Source: a virus. From it: a DNA stretch of 40,920 bases. The translations under genes and the position numbers were made by a program. This document shows, piece after piece, positions 16,043 through 23,901 of this stretch. Location: positions 1 through 40,920 of the IMG/VR virus record IMGVR_UViG_3300009553_000008; one strand, 5' to 3'. Within the stretch, counting starts at the first letter, position 1, and every line of letters begins with the position of its first letter. The notes beneath the pieces were generated by a model. It was not told where the DNA came from, did not search any database, and saw only the letters and a list, made by a program, of their open reading frames with translations.

Positions 16043-18148
16043 GTGCCGTTTAATGGAATCGGGGGATACACACTTGTAGCGGGGAATCCAGTTGTAACTG
16101 GGACGACCATCTCATCCACCGTCCAAAACAACACGACGACGGACTTCGCGAACGCGTTCGCGAACTGCATTACACGCGATGGACAGTCGCCCGCACTATC
16201 GAACATTCCTCTTGGCGGATTCAAGATCACGGGGCTTGCGGCTGGCACAACCAATGGAGACGCCATTCGATGGGAGCAGGTACTTCTTACTGACACCTCC
16301 AGCGCTTCAAATGGATCGGGGCAGGTCTATCACAATTCAACGCTGACCTATGATCCTCGCAGCGTTGGGGCTCGCCTGAACCGCCGCGTACACGTCAAAG
16401 ACTACCCTTGGCTTGCAAAGGGCGATGGAACGACCGACGACACCGCAGCCATCAATGCTGCATTGACTTGGCTATCCAGCGTTGGAGGCGGAACGCTTGA
16501 TGGAATTGGCGGACGCTACCGCATCACTAGCAAAATCACTATTCCCTCGTTCGTTAGGTTATTCGGAGACAACTGGCTACCAGATCCGAGCAACTTGCAG
16601 CAAGCGCACTTCACGGCAATCTACGTCGACTTCGGTAGCGGACTCGCCCCAGGATCAGGAAATCATGCCATTGAGATGCAGACAAGCTCCGGCATCGAGG
16701 GCTTTCTATTCTGGTATCCGGGCCAAGTTGCAAAAACTGCAGCAACGCCTACTTCGTTCGACTATTCAATCAGCACACCGATTGCAGGCTCGCCTTACGA
16801 CAATATCCACGTCAAGAACATCACTTTCTACAACAGCTATGCCGGCATGAATCTTAGCAATGGAGGCCGATGGAATGTTGAGAACATTCAGGGCGATCCG
16901 CTGTTCATTGGATTCACCGCGACCAATTGCTTCGATGTCTGCTATGCGAGGAAGGTCCACTTCTGGAACTTTTACACCCAAGCAGCGGCGCTCGAAACAT
17001 GGGTTGCTGCCAATGCGACTGCTTACAACTTCGGGCGCATAGATCAGCTGATGGGAGACGCTCTGTTTTCATGGAATAGAAACATTGCATTCGATCTCGG
17101 GGCAAATTTCTGGGGCAGTCTGAGCAATATCTGCGTTGACTTCGCAAATATTCCAATGCGATTTACATCGGTATCGCAAACCAATATCAATAACTTCGTC
17201 TTCATTGGATCAGCATCCGCCAAACCAGGGATTCATGTTGTCAGCGCGACGGGCGGTATCAACTTCTCCAACGGAAAGCTGACATCATCCATCGGGGTTG
17301 GGGCGCAGATCGACGGTGGCGACAAGGTGTCATTTTCCAACGTCACATTCTCAAACCAACATGCGGCGGTTGTTTGCACGAGCACGACCACTGAAGTGAA
17401 TGTCAATTCGTGCACTTGGGCCGTTCCGCCTTGGGGAACAAGCAATGTCAAGATCAACGGGATTCCCTTGCCCGCCATCTCGACGGCGATCACGCTGCCG
17501 GCTCCCACTGCAACGCCTACGGTTATTGGTGGCGGGTATCGCTTTGATCTGTCGACAGCCGGAACGAAGGCGCTCCAATACAACATGGGCTCCATTGCGC
17601 AGCGCAACTCGCTACATATTCTGGAGTTCGACTACACGATCAATGGAACCTCTACCACGTTCAACTTCCAATTTATCGTAGACAAGGACGTGGGCGGTCA
17701 ACGACAGGTGACGATGGCACCAACCTATCCATTGATCGTCAATGGCACACCGAAGAAGGTGCGCATCCCGTTCTTCATCAACGGCGCGCAGAACCTGACG
17801 CTGATGTCAATTCTCGTCACGCCCACGGTCACAGTCCCCGGCGCTTCGGTGGACATGACCAACATCGTTCTCTATGAGGCCAGCAATGCCAGCATGAGCG
17901 ATGTTCAGTGCGCCGCAATGATCAAGAACGGCTATAACCTTGACTTCTACGGGGTCGGCGCGTCTACCAAGATCGATGGCAAAAACCGAACGGTGTATCC
18001 GGTGCTAGACCCCGGAATTCGCACCACGGAAGTCCCAACGCAGGGCGCCTGGATCGTCGGCGACAAGATGATGGTTATTGCCCCCGCTACTGTTGCGGGA
18101 AGTTGGAAACTCTGCACTGTTGCAGGAACACCGGGGACGTGGGTATGA
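16043..18148 (+). CDS. Tailspike with pectate-lyase-like beta-helix
   Basis: 701 residues. The N-terminal 60 residues are paralogous to the fibre at 14753 (MPFNGIGGYTLVAGNPVVTG, TRDGQSPALSNIPLGG). After a linker, VHVKDYPWLAKGDGTTDDTAAINAAL (residues about 117-140) is the standard opening of phage pectate-lyase-superfamily spikes. A right-handed beta-helix follows to about residue 460, then a C-terminal beta domain. Such spikes bind and often cleave surface polysaccharide. Substrate and catalytic residues cannot be read from sequence. Confidence 0.88.
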   Translation: MPFNGIGGYTLVAGNPVVTGTTISSTVQNNTTTDFANAFANCITRDGQSPALSNIPLGGFKITGLAAGTTNGDAIRWEQVLLTDTSSASNGSGQVYHNSTLTYDPRSVGARLNRRVHVKDYPWLAKGDGTTDDTAAINAALTWLSSVGGGTLDGIGGRYRITSKITIPSFVRLFGDNWLPDPSNLQQAHFTAIYVDFGSGLAPGSGNHAIEMQTSSGIEGFLFWYPGQVAKTAATPTSFDYSISTPIAGSPYDNIHVKNITFYNSYAGMNLSNGGRWNVENIQGDPLFIGFTATNCFDVCYARKVHFWNFYTQAAALETWVAANATAYNFGRIDQLMGDALFSWNRNIAFDLGANFWGSLSNICVDFANIPMRFTSVSQTNINNFVFIGSASAKPGIHVVSATGGINFSNGKLTSSIGVGAQIDGGDKVSFSNVTFSNQHAAVVCTSTTTEVNVNSCTWAVPPWGTSNVKINGIPLPAISTAITLPAPTATPTVIGGGYRFDLSTAGTKALQYNMGSIAQRNSLHILEFDYTINGTSTTFNFQFIVDKDVGGQRQVTMAPTYPLIVNGTPKKVRIPFFINGAQNLTLMSILVTPTVTVPGASVDMTNIVLYEASNASMSDVQCAAMIKNGYNLDFYGVGASTKIDGKNRTVYPVLDPGIRTTEVPTQGAWIVGDKMMVIAPATVAGSWKLCTVAGTPGTWV

Positions 18149-18261
18149 GCAAAATCAAAACTCTCATTGCAGGTTGGCTGCGTGCCGCTGCTGACAAGAT
18201 CGATCCGAAGCCCGTCACGACTGCTGGCGGCGGCGGGAGCGGGGAAGAGAAACCGAAGTGA
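18145..18261 (+). CDS. Small basic amphipathic peptide between tailspike and lysis genes
   Basis: 38 residues from ATG 18145, overlapping the tailspike stop by 4 bases. It begins MSKIKTLIAGWLRAAADKID and ends in a Gly-rich acidic tail. The N-terminal half is an amphipathic helix. Short proteins of this look are common just upstream of phage lysis genes, with unknown role. It is coupled on both sides (TGA within GTGA of the next gene). Confidence 0.65.
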   Translation: MSKIKTLIAGWLRAAADKIDPKPVTTAGGGGSGEEKPK

Positions 18262-18641
18262 GATTGGCGGCGCTCCTGCTGGCTATTGTGTATGGCGTTC
18301 ACTACCTGAACGATCCAATCGCGAGCCAGTATGCGCCAGACCAACGAATCGCAGCAGCCAAAGCATGGGAGTACATCCTCACCAACGCCGGCTTCTGTGC
18401 TGTTCTGGCTGCTTGTGGGGTGCTTGCTCGAAAGCCTCTGGCATGGCCTGTCATCGGCTGGGGAATGCTGGAGTTCGGTGAGCGATCGATGTGCAGACTG
18501 GCTAAGCCGATAGGGAACGAGCCTCCGGAGGTTCAGATCTTCAGCGGCCTCTGCGGCGTTGAATTCTTTTGGCTTGGTGTTTTCATCGCGTCTGTCATCG
18601 CGATAATTCTCTTGGACAAAATCAGGGACAAACCAAAATGA
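18258..18641 (+). CDS. Multi-spanning membrane protein in lysis cassette
   Basis: 127 residues from GTG 18258. Hydrophobic segments lie at about 1-15 (RLAALLLAIVYGVHYL), 42-65 (AGFCAVLAACGVLARKPLAW) and 98-120 (FFWLGVFIASVIAIILL). The C-terminus is Lys/Arg-rich. Location and topology suggest a holin or holin-associated protein. Three consecutive membrane-protein genes make it unclear which one is the holin. Confidence 0.7.
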   Translation: MRLAALLLAIVYGVHYLNDPIASQYAPDQRIAAAKAWEYILTNAGFCAVLAACGVLARKPLAWPVIGWGMLEFGERSMCRLAKPIGNEPPEVQIFSGLCGVEFFWLGVFIASVIAIILLDKIRDKPK

Positions 18642-18961
18642 GCGACTTTCAGGGCTGGGTTTCGGATCTCTCGAAGGAGCCAGGCTTTGCTGGTGCGCTA
18701 GGGTCACTTCTGTCGCTGAAGTGGATGCATGGGATGTCATGGAAGCAAAAGGCCTTCAGCCTCGCAGGAGGTTTCGCAGTCGCCTACTATCTGGTCCCGT
18801 TCTTCCTTGAGTCAATGGCCGTCACAGCCAAGTCGGCGCCGACTGCATTTGGTTTCCTTGGCGGGTTCATCGGGCTCAACCTGTTGGGCAAAATTTATGC
18901 ATGGGTCGCAGAGACGACATTCGGGGAGCTACTGTCAAAATTCTGGAGCAAGTCGCCATGA
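18638..18961 (+). CDS. Candidate holin
   Basis: 107 residues from ATG 18638, overlapping the previous gene by 4 bases. MSDFQGWVSDLSKEPGFAGA is followed by SLAGGFAVAYYLVPFFLES and AFGFLGGFIGLNLLGKIYAW, giving two or three membrane segments with a charged C-terminal helix. Size and topology match class II-III holins, which perforate the inner membrane at the time of lysis. This is the best holin candidate of the cassette, from topology only. Confidence 0.7.
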   Translation: MSDFQGWVSDLSKEPGFAGALGSLLSLKWMHGMSWKQKAFSLAGGFAVAYYLVPFFLESMAVTAKSAPTAFGFLGGFIGLNLLGKIYAWVAETTFGELLSKFWSKSP

Positions 18962-19260
18962 TCTACGTATTCGGCGCCATCCTCTTGGCTGTCGCCCTAT
19001 TCCTTGCTTGGCTCATTGCCACCGAGCGATGGAAATTCCCGCTTCTGTTCGATTGCGGCCTTGCGTTGCTGGTGTTTGGTATTGCAGCGAACGGCATTCA
19101 GCTCGCCAGCGATGAGGCGCCAAACCTCCGCGCATGGATCGTTGCAGGTGCTGGTGCCATGCTGATGGCCTGGAGTTATCTCAGGAAAATGAGATACCTG
19201 AAAATGGTCGATCGTAGTAAGCTGCGCCATATCGACGGCAGCATCATGAGGAACAGATGA
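18958..19260 (+). CDS. Membrane protein, lysis cassette
   Basis: 100 residues from ATG 18958. Three hydrophobic stretches are visible (VFGAILLAVALFLAWLIA, LLFDCGLALLVFGIAANG, WIVAGAGAMLMAWSYL) followed by a basic tail (RKMRYLKMVDRSKLRH). The spacing resembles phage holins of the three-helix class. It may be a second holin, an antiholin or a pinholin. Confidence 0.68.
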   Translation: MIYVFGAILLAVALFLAWLIATERWKFPLLFDCGLALLVFGIAANGIQLASDEAPNLRAWIVAGAGAMLMAWSYLRKMRYLKMVDRSKLRHIDGSIMRNR

Positions 19261-19421
19261 TCGTTTCCATCCTTGAGCAAGAGCTAGAACAGCGTGAGCT
19301 AGGCTTTCAGAGGTTCCTCGAAGCTATCCAACGCGAGGTGAAGCTAGTTCAGGACGGATGCAAGTATCAGAGCGAAAAGGCTCTTGAACTGCTGAAGAGC
19401 TACGGACTGGAGGCGCCATGA
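19257..19421 (+). CDS. Small helical protein between holin and lysis enzyme
   Basis: 54 residues from ATG 19257 (MIVSILEQELEQRELGFQRF), overlapping the preceding stop by 4 bases and the next start by 4 bases. It is Glu/Lys/Leu-rich, probably a coiled-coil hairpin. No family recognised. The tight overlaps on both sides are the main support for it being real. Confidence 0.68.
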   Translation: MIVSILEQELEQRELGFQRFLEAIQREVKLVQDGCKYQSEKALELLKSYGLEAP

Positions 19422-19837
19422 AACTACTTCTTGAGCGAATCCAGCAAGACTCGGACGTAACGATTGGCAGCCTCTCTGTTGATGGTGATTGGGAGGCGTG
19501 GTGCGTGGAAGATGCCGTGCGCGAGGTGCCGGGGCAGTCGGTATGGCAATGGAAGGTCGCCGGCAAGACCGCGATCCCCCGCGGCACCTACGAGGTGAAG
19601 ATCACGCCCAGCGCCAGATTCAAGCGTGACCTGCCAATCCTACTGGCCGTGCCGGGCTTCGATGGCATCCGCATCCACCCGGGTAACACCGCGGCAGACA
19701 CCGAGGGATGCCTGCTGCCGGGCGCTGACCGGTTCGCCAAGTCGGTCGGCCGAAGCCGCGTCGCCTTCGATGCACTCTTCACCAAGATTAAGGAGGCGCT
19801 TGCGAAGGGTGAGCCGGTCTCCATCGAGATCGCATGA
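19418..19837 (+). CDS. DUF5675 protein, candidate cell-wall enzyme
   Basis: 139 residues from ATG 19418. Core motifs are WCVEDAVRE, IPRGTYEVKITPS and GIRIHPGNTAADTEGCLLPG, the signature of the DUF5675 phage family. His87 and Cys98 in the HPGN...TEGC context resemble the His/Cys pair of L,D-transpeptidase (YkuD) domains, though closer together than usual. It sits just before the spanins, exactly where an endolysin belongs, and no lysozyme, amidase or chitinase-like endolysin is present elsewhere. Peptidoglycan cleavage is inference. Confidence 0.75.
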   Translation: MKLLLERIQQDSDVTIGSLSVDGDWEAWCVEDAVREVPGQSVWQWKVAGKTAIPRGTYEVKITPSARFKRDLPILLAVPGFDGIRIHPGNTAADTEGCLLPGADRFAKSVGRSRVAFDALFTKIKEALAKGEPVSIEIA

Positions 19838-20244
19838 GCCCGTGGATCATCCTTGCCGCCGTGCTGGCCCTCAGTGGGGCGCTGGGCGCGTCGTATGTGC
19901 AAGGCCGCAGGGATGGTAGCGCCGCGGTGATTGCGGGGCAGGAGAAGGCCAGAATCGCGTCAGAGGCTGAGCGCACCAAGAAGGCCGCCAGCGTGTTCAG
20001 GATTCAGGAGAACCGAGATGCAGACATCCTCCGCACTGGCGATCAGCTTGCTGATGCTCTCAGCCGGCTGCGCAAGTCCTCCGCAGTGCGTGCCGCTGCA
20101 AGTCCAGCCTCCAGTGCTGGGGCCTGTTCCGAGCGAGAGCTTCCTGACGAGAATCGAGAAGCTCTGCTGCGGATCGGGGCTGAAGCCGAACGACTCCGCA
20201 TCGACTACGCAGCCTGCCGCGAGTTCGCCTACCCGGTGAAGTAG
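19834..20244 (+). CDS. Rz: i-spanin (Rz-like)
   Basis: 136 residues from ATG 19834. A single N-terminal membrane anchor (SPWIILAAVLALSGALGASYVQG) is followed by a charged helical periplasmic domain (QEKARIASEAERTKKAAS; DQLADALSRLRKS). This is the inner-membrane partner that joins with the o-spanin to fuse or disrupt the outer membrane in the last step of lysis. It contains the o-spanin gene in another frame, the classic nested Rz/Rz1 layout. Confidence 0.88.
   Translation: MSPWIILAAVLALSGALGASYVQGRRDGSAAVIAGQEKARIASEAERTKKAASVFRIQENRDADILRTGDQLADALSRLRKSSAVRAAASPASSAGACSERELPDENREALLRIGAEAERLRIDYAACREFAYPVK
20018..20239 (+). CDS. Rz1: o-spanin lipoprotein (Rz1-like), nested in Rz
   Basis: 73 residues from ATG 20018 inside the +1-shifted frame of Rz. 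The signal MQTSSALAISLLMLSAGC contains the lipobox LSAGC with Cys18 as the lipidated residue, followed by a Pro-rich stretch (VQPPVLGPVPSE) typical of Rz1. The frame stays open upstream to 19931 but the lipoprotein start fixes the true ATG. It should be an outer-membrane lipoprotein that binds Rz across the periplasm. Confidence 0.87.
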   Translation: MQTSSALAISLLMLSAGCASPPQCVPLQVQPPVLGPVPSESFLTRIEKLCCGSGLKPNDSASTTQPAASSPTR

Positions 20245-20253
20245 GTCAGCACG

Positions 20254-20511
20254 TCACCACAGGTTGCTCCAATACGCCGCGTCGACCTGGAGCAGCCCGC
20301 GCTGTCGCATTTCGTGCGTGGTCAGTCGCAGCTTCTCGACCAGCTCGCGGGCCGACTCCCATTCGGCGCGCTCGTTCGGCCCCATGCGTGGCCACTCCGG
20401 TGGATTCGGCGGCATGCGGTAATGCCAGCGCTCGTAGGTCAGCACGATCGGTGGGCCGACGCGGCGCTCGCGTGGTCCATCGTCGGGGCCGTCGTCACTC
20501 AGTGCGCCCAT
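20254..20511 (-). CDS. Hypothetical protein at the end of the minus-strand operon
   Basis: 85 residues from ATG 20511, overlapping the upstream gene's 3' end by 17 bases. MGALSDDGPDDGPRERRVGP is followed by YERWHYRMPPNPPEWPRMGP and a Glu/Arg-rich helix. No family recognised. It converges on the lysis operon with only 9 bases between the stops, and I see no bidirectional terminator there. Confidence 0.6.
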   Translation of the reverse strand: MGALSDDGPDDGPRERRVGPPIVLTYERWHYRMPPNPPEWPRMGPNERAEWESARELVEKLRLTTHEMRQRGLLQVDAAYWSNLW

Positions 20512-20809
20512 GCGGGGTCTCCTCAGGAACATGCGTTTGCACAGGCACATCGATGCCGCACCGCCGCGGCGCCATGATGACCGGCTCCTTGAGGATTGGT
20601 GACGTGCGAACGTAGGCCGGAAGCAGCGCCCCAGGCCTGCACATCGACTGCGGCAGGACCATGATCCATCCGTCCTCGGGCGCCGCGCCTTGCTTGCGCA
20701 TGTACTCGCCGAATGGCTCCGGCGGGACGCGGTTGATGTGCCACGCTATCTCTTCGCCGCTCATATACGCCGCGGATGTGTGGCTGTTTGTTCTGGAGGC
20801 GATGCTCAC
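20495..20809 (-). CDS. Hypothetical protein with EIAWHINRVPPEP motif
   Basis: 104 residues from GTG 20809 with GGAGAA upstream. Its sequence includes SGEEIAWHINRVPPEPFGEY and DGWIMVLPQSM. No transmembrane segment or known motif is visible. The GTG overlaps the upstream stop (GTGA). Confidence 0.6.
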   Translation of the reverse strand: MSIASRTNSHTSAAYMSGEEIAWHINRVPPEPFGEYMRKQGAAPEDGWIMVLPQSMCRPGALLPAYVRTSPILKEPVIMAPRRCGIDVPVQTHVPEETPHGRTE

Positions 20810-20991
20810 GGCTTCTCCTTGGTCATGGCTGCGTCGATGGCTCGGCGGATGTCGTGGCTCACCGTCCTGTGCAAGCCACCGATTCGGAAGCCGTGCGGGT
20901 GCTCGCCAGCCATTGGCACGAGGTCTACGGTCGAGCCGCTGAGCTGCAAGTGGTCGAGCCGCGCCGTGTCCGAACCGTCAGCAGCCGCCAT
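20806..20991 (-). CDS. Small hypothetical protein
   Basis: 61 residues from ATG 20991. It ends IRRAIDAAMTKEKP. The first 26 codons overlap the upstream gene; an alternative ATG at 20913 would avoid that. No family recognised. Confidence 0.5.
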   Translation of the reverse strand: MAAADGSDTARLDHLQLSGSTVDLVPMAGEHPHGFRIGGLHRTVSHDIRRAIDAAMTKEKP

Positions 20992-21356
20992 GCATGCGCG
21001 AACAAGTCTGATGGCATCACCACGCCAGATGTTGCTGGGCCGGAGAATTTGAAGCCACGCAAAACGATGGCGATTTGCTCATCGCTTGGAGCCGCATCCT
21101 TCCTCGCCTCCTCCAGCTCAGCAGTGAGGCGGGCTACTTCCGTCTCCAGCCGGTCCATTGTGTTCTCGCGCTCGGCGAGGGAGGTGGTGAGGCGGGCGAT
21201 TTCGGCGTCCCCTCTCACACGTCGGACTCGTTCGGCAACAGCCGCGTCTTGCCAAGTCTCATGTCCGTCAGGGCCTTTTACGGCATCGCGTAGTCGGCAA
21301 ATCTCCGCCCATAAAAGGTAGGGATCTGACTCGTTTGCATGCAGATCAGTCGCCAT
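20925..21356 (-). CDS. Coiled-coil hypothetical protein
   Basis: 143 residues from ATG 21356 (MATDLHANESDPYLLWAEI). The middle is a long heptad-rich helix (ARLTTSLAERENTMDRLETE, then VARLTAELEEARKDA). The C-terminal part (SGVVMPSDLFAHAWRLLT) looks like a separate small domain. Such Ser/Glu coiled coils are common in phage early operons; function unknown. Confidence 0.65.
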   Translation of the reverse strand: MATDLHANESDPYLLWAEICRLRDAVKGPDGHETWQDAAVAERVRRVRGDAEIARLTTSLAERENTMDRLETEVARLTAELEEARKDAAPSDEQIAIVLRGFKFSGPATSGVVMPSDLFAHAWRLLTVRTRRGSTTCSSAARP

Positions 21357-21477
21357 TGAATTCACCCCATTCCTTCCACGACAACAACTTGCCGGCCGCT
21401 CGGCAGTTGAACAAGTAGCCACCGACTGCGACCACAACGATAACGGCCAGCACAATGACTTTCGGATCGGCGCTCAT
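21346..21477 (-). CDS. Single-span membrane micro-protein
   Basis: 43 residues from ATG 21477: an N-terminal membrane helix (KVIVLAVIVVVAVGGYLF) and a short charged tail (KLLSWKEWGEFNGD). It overlaps both neighbours (4 bases upstream, 11 downstream), which supports translation. Function unknown. Confidence 0.62.
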   Translation of the reverse strand: MSADPKVIVLAVIVVVAVGGYLFNCRAAGKLLSWKEWGEFNGD

Positions 21478-21671
21478 GAGCGGGGCTCCTTCAGCCTGCT
21501 GCGAATCTCTCCGTACAAAGCAAGCGGCCACATGAGCCCGATCAAAAAGCTCAGCAAGATCGCCGGAATGACACCAAGCTTGCTGAAGTGCGCGGCCGGT
21601 CCAACCGCAATGATGGCGAGGAAGAGTGCTGGAGCAAGGTACAGCACGACACAGATAGTGAGGATGGTCAT
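21474..21671 (-). CDS. Two-span membrane protein
   Basis: 65 residues from ATG 21671: helices MTILTICVVLYLAPALFLAI and VIPAILLSFLIGLMWPLALY with a basic C-terminus. Coupled to the next micro-protein by a 4-base ATGA overlap. A pair of tiny membrane proteins in an early operon could act in superinfection exclusion or membrane remodelling; this is conjecture. Confidence 0.63.
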   Translation of the reverse strand: MTILTICVVLYLAPALFLAIIAVGPAAHFSKLGVIPAILLSFLIGLMWPLALYGEIRSRLKEPRS

Positions 21672-21871
21672 TTGGGCTCCTGCTTGGTGGTGGCGATGGC
21701 TGCGCGGTCTTCCTTGGGCGTGCCGTCTTCGTTGTAGATGTCGCCCCACGGTGCGCACTCACCACCGCAAATTGGGCAGTAGGTCGAGTCGCATTCATGC
21801 GCCCGGCCTTGCCATCCGCACTGCTGGCAATCCATCACGTCGCGCATGCTCGGCGTGTGCTGCGCGCTCAC
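21668..21871 (-). CDS. Small zinc-ribbon protein
   Basis: 67 residues from GTG 21871 (GTGA overlap with the upstream stop). The sequence MDCQQCGWQGRAHECDSTYC followed by PICGGECAPW gives two CxxC knuckles at about residues 13-16 and 29-32. Single zinc ribbons of this kind are frequent in phage accessory genes; partner unknown. Confidence 0.66.
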   Translation of the reverse strand: MSAQHTPSMRDVMDCQQCGWQGRAHECDSTYCPICGGECAPWGDIYNEDGTPKEDRAAIATTKQEPK

Positions 21872-22614
21872 GATGCTTTCTCCTTCGATGCCGCGAGCGC
21901 CGCCTTCAGGTCTTCGACGCGCAGCGACAGACGTTGGCACCAGCCCGAGAAATCGATGACCGTGTCTCCGTGTGCCTCGAGGAGGGCATTCACAGCGTCC
22001 AGTACTGCGTCGCTCAGCTCCCGGCGCTCTTCCACTTCAGAGGGAGGGGTGGCGAGGTAGTAGGGGATCGCGCGGATCGGCTTCGAGCCGTTGCACTCGC
22101 CGCCGCTGGTGAACAGGATGCCGCCGAATGGGCCCGGGTATTCGTAGGCGTAGCCGTCAGGCTTGCGCTCAACTTGCGCAACGGACTGACCTGCCATGGG
22201 CTCTATGTCGCATTCGGCAAGCTTCTGCATCAACCACTCCCGGCTGGGCGCTGAAAGCGCCCGTCTCACGCGAGGCACGACGAGTTCGCTGTGCCCGCAA
22301 CCCGTGCAATGCAACGCAGCAGCGTCACCTGGATGCGATCGCGTCATTTCCTCTCCCTGGTCGTAGGTCATCGCGTTCCCGCACTCCGGACAGGCGGGCG
22401 CACTCGTCTCGGTCGGCGCCTCGGGCTGCGGCACGGCAGGCGCTTTCGCACATGTCCTCACCAGCACCTCGACGTTGTGCAGCGGGAACATCTGCACGCG
22501 CGCCACATCGTTCAGATCGCGCACCACGGTGTCGTTGCCGGGGTTAAGCCAGCCGTAGAAGCTGAACTCGTCGGGCACGGCAGGCGCTGGCTGGGGTGAT
22601 TCAAAATCAGACAT
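21868..22614 (-). CDS. Hypothetical protein with central zinc finger
   Basis: 248 residues from ATG 22614. N-terminal segment FYGWLNPGNDTVVRDLNDVA, then a zinc finger (CPECGNAMTYDQGEEM ... HCTGCGHSELVV, about residues 75-112), then a domain with YLATPPSEVEERRELSD, and a C-terminal helix (WCQRLSLRVEDLKAALAA). The mosaic of short conserved pieces is typical of modular phage early proteins. Function not recognised. Confidence 0.66.
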   Translation of the reverse strand: MSDFESPQPAPAVPDEFSFYGWLNPGNDTVVRDLNDVARVQMFPLHNVEVLVRTCAKAPAVPQPEAPTETSAPACPECGNAMTYDQGEEMTRSHPGDAAALHCTGCGHSELVVPRVRRALSAPSREWLMQKLAECDIEPMAGQSVAQVERKPDGYAYEYPGPFGGILFTSGGECNGSKPIRAIPYYLATPPSEVEERRELSDAVLDAVNALLEAHGDTVIDFSGWCQRLSLRVEDLKAALAASKEKAS

Positions 22615-23086
22615 CTAAGCCTCCTACGTTTTTCCAGTTTCTTCCCTTCAGCAAGAAGAACATCGTCTTCCTGTTGACATCGAATTTCCTAGCCAGTGAT
22701 CGCCCGGAGGCGCCGCCTTTCCAAAGCAGTCTGGCTTCAAGCACCTGAGCCTCCGTGAGCTTGGCCTTGTTGTGCTTCTCACCCAGCGGAGCGACCTTTA
22801 GTCGACCTTTGCGGTCGCGGTCATCCATGTTGTCCTTGTTCGTGCCAAAGAACAAGTGCTCCGGATTGACGCAGGCTCTCACATCGCATTTGTGGCAGAC
22901 CAGCAGCCCGGCAGGTATCGGGCCTACATGCCGCTCGTAGAACGCCCTATGCATCCGAATCGTCTTTCCGCCCCGCCTGCTGGAGCCGTAGCCGCAACCA
23001 TTCTTTGATCCAAGCCATATCCAGCAGCCGTTTTCGTCAATGGTGTAGTGCGCGAACAGGTCCGGAATCCTGTAGTTAACCGGCAT
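22607..23086 (-). CDS. HNH endonuclease with C-terminal HTH
   Basis: 159 residues from ATG 23086 with GGAGAGAAAG upstream. Order: ENGCWIWLGSKNGCGYG (residues 17-33), MHRAFYERHVGPIPAGLLVCHKCD (HNH), ACVNPEHLFFGTNKDN (metal-binding loop), and a C-terminal HTH (AKLTEAQVLEARLLWKGGAS to NRKTMFFLL). It overlaps both neighbours, so it is transcribed in the early operon rather than against it. Confidence 0.88.
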   Translation of the reverse strand: MPVNYRIPDLFAHYTIDENGCWIWLGSKNGCGYGSSRRGGKTIRMHRAFYERHVGPIPAGLLVCHKCDVRACVNPEHLFFGTNKDNMDDRDRKGRLKVAPLGEKHNKAKLTEAQVLEARLLWKGGASGRSLARKFDVNRKTMFFLLKGRNWKNVGGLDV

Positions 23087-23399
23087 CTTTCTCTCCGGCC
23101 GGCTCGCTGGGCGCACTGGTGGCTAGGGCGTCGGCGATCTTCTGCTTCAGCAGCGCGCCAGCGGCGTAGCGCTCCGACTTCATAGACAGCGCAGCAACCG
23201 TGTTCACATCGGACTTGACGGATTCCAGCCATTCGCGCGTCACGACAGGCGCGGCCGGCGCACTGGTGGCAGCAAGAACTGCTTCCCATCCCTTGCTGAA
23301 AAGGAAGAAGAACGACTCCCGCAGCACGCTGGGCACCTCGTCGTTCTTCGGATGCAGTTTGTCGAATGCTTCGCGCTGCAGCGCTTCGGTTGTGCTCAT
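23076..23399 (-). CDS. Hypothetical protein
   Basis: 107 residues from ATG 23399 (MSTTEALQREAFDKLHPKND). Contains FFFLFSKGWEAVLAATSAP and a helical C-terminal half ending in an acidic tail. No motif recognised. Its 3' end overlaps the HNH gene by 11 bases. Confidence 0.62.
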   Translation of the reverse strand: MSTTEALQREAFDKLHPKNDEVPSVLRESFFFLFSKGWEAVLAATSAPAAPVVTREWLESVKSDVNTVAALSMKSERYAAGALLKQKIADALATSAPSEPAGEKDAG

Positions 23400-23419
23400 G
23401 GTTGTGCTCTCAGGTGGGA

Positions 23420-23644
23420 TCAGGAACGCGGATCGTTGTTTGCATCCAGCCCCGGACCGCCTTGAGAACGCCGATAGCATCGGTTCGCCTGACGCTTCGA
23501 TTGCTCCGGGTAGCGACGACGAGGATTGACGCGAGGTGTCCGCATGATGCTGTCCGCGACCTGATAGCCGACCGGATCGAAAGCCATCGCCGAAGACATG
23601 ACAGCAAGCGCCATCGCTGCATTGATTCGTGAGCTGTTCTTCAT
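23420..23644 (-). CDS. Small exported or membrane-associated protein
   Basis: 74 residues from ATG 23644. MKNSSRINAAMALAVMSSAMA looks like a signal peptide with possible cleavage after AMA. The mature part is basic (RTPRVNPRRRYPEQSKRQAN). A different frame over the same bases lacks the signal and is probably a shadow. Confidence 0.55.
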   Translation of the reverse strand: MKNSSRINAAMALAVMSSAMAFDPVGYQVADSIMRTPRVNPRRRYPEQSKRQANRCYRRSQGGPGLDANNDPRS

Positions 23645-23682
23645 TTCGTTTCCTTCTCGGCTCTACGCCGCTTCAGTTGGGT

Positions 23683-23901
23683 TCAGTACGATTGATCGTT
23701 GAAAGCCTCGATGGCGGCCTCAGCGTTGTTCGTGAGCAAGATGATTTCATCGCCCACCGAGACTTTGAAATGCGCGTTGAGGTATTTGCCCATGACGAGT
23801 CGCTTCGTCTTGCTGTTGCGATCCACAGGCGTGGAGGCGTATTCGATGAACTTCGTCTCGGCCCAATCGTTGTAGTCCTTGATGTTGAGTTGCAGATTCA
23901 T
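23683..23901 (-). CDS. Hypothetical protein coupled to the ribbon-helix-helix gene
   Basis: 72 residues from ATG 23901, overlapping the upstream gene stop by 4 bases. Contains DYNDWAETKFIEYASTPVDR and YLNAHFKVSVGDEIILLTNN. The two-gene unit of a small RHH protein followed by a protein of this size recalls type II toxin-antitoxin modules, but no toxin family is recognised. Confidence 0.62.
   Translation of the reverse strand: MNLQLNIKDYNDWAETKFIEYASTPVDRNSKTKRLVMGKYLNAHFKVSVGDEIILLTNNAEAAIEAFNDQSY

Noticed and set aside
14753-18148. Diversity-generating retroelement at the receptor-binding genes
   Set aside because: No reverse transcriptase, template repeat or variable repeat with adenine-specific differences was found.
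20245-20253. Bidirectional terminator between the convergent lysis and early operons
   Set aside because: The 9-base gap has no hairpin with a U-tract; a weak GGTGA/TCACC pairing nearby lacks the tail.
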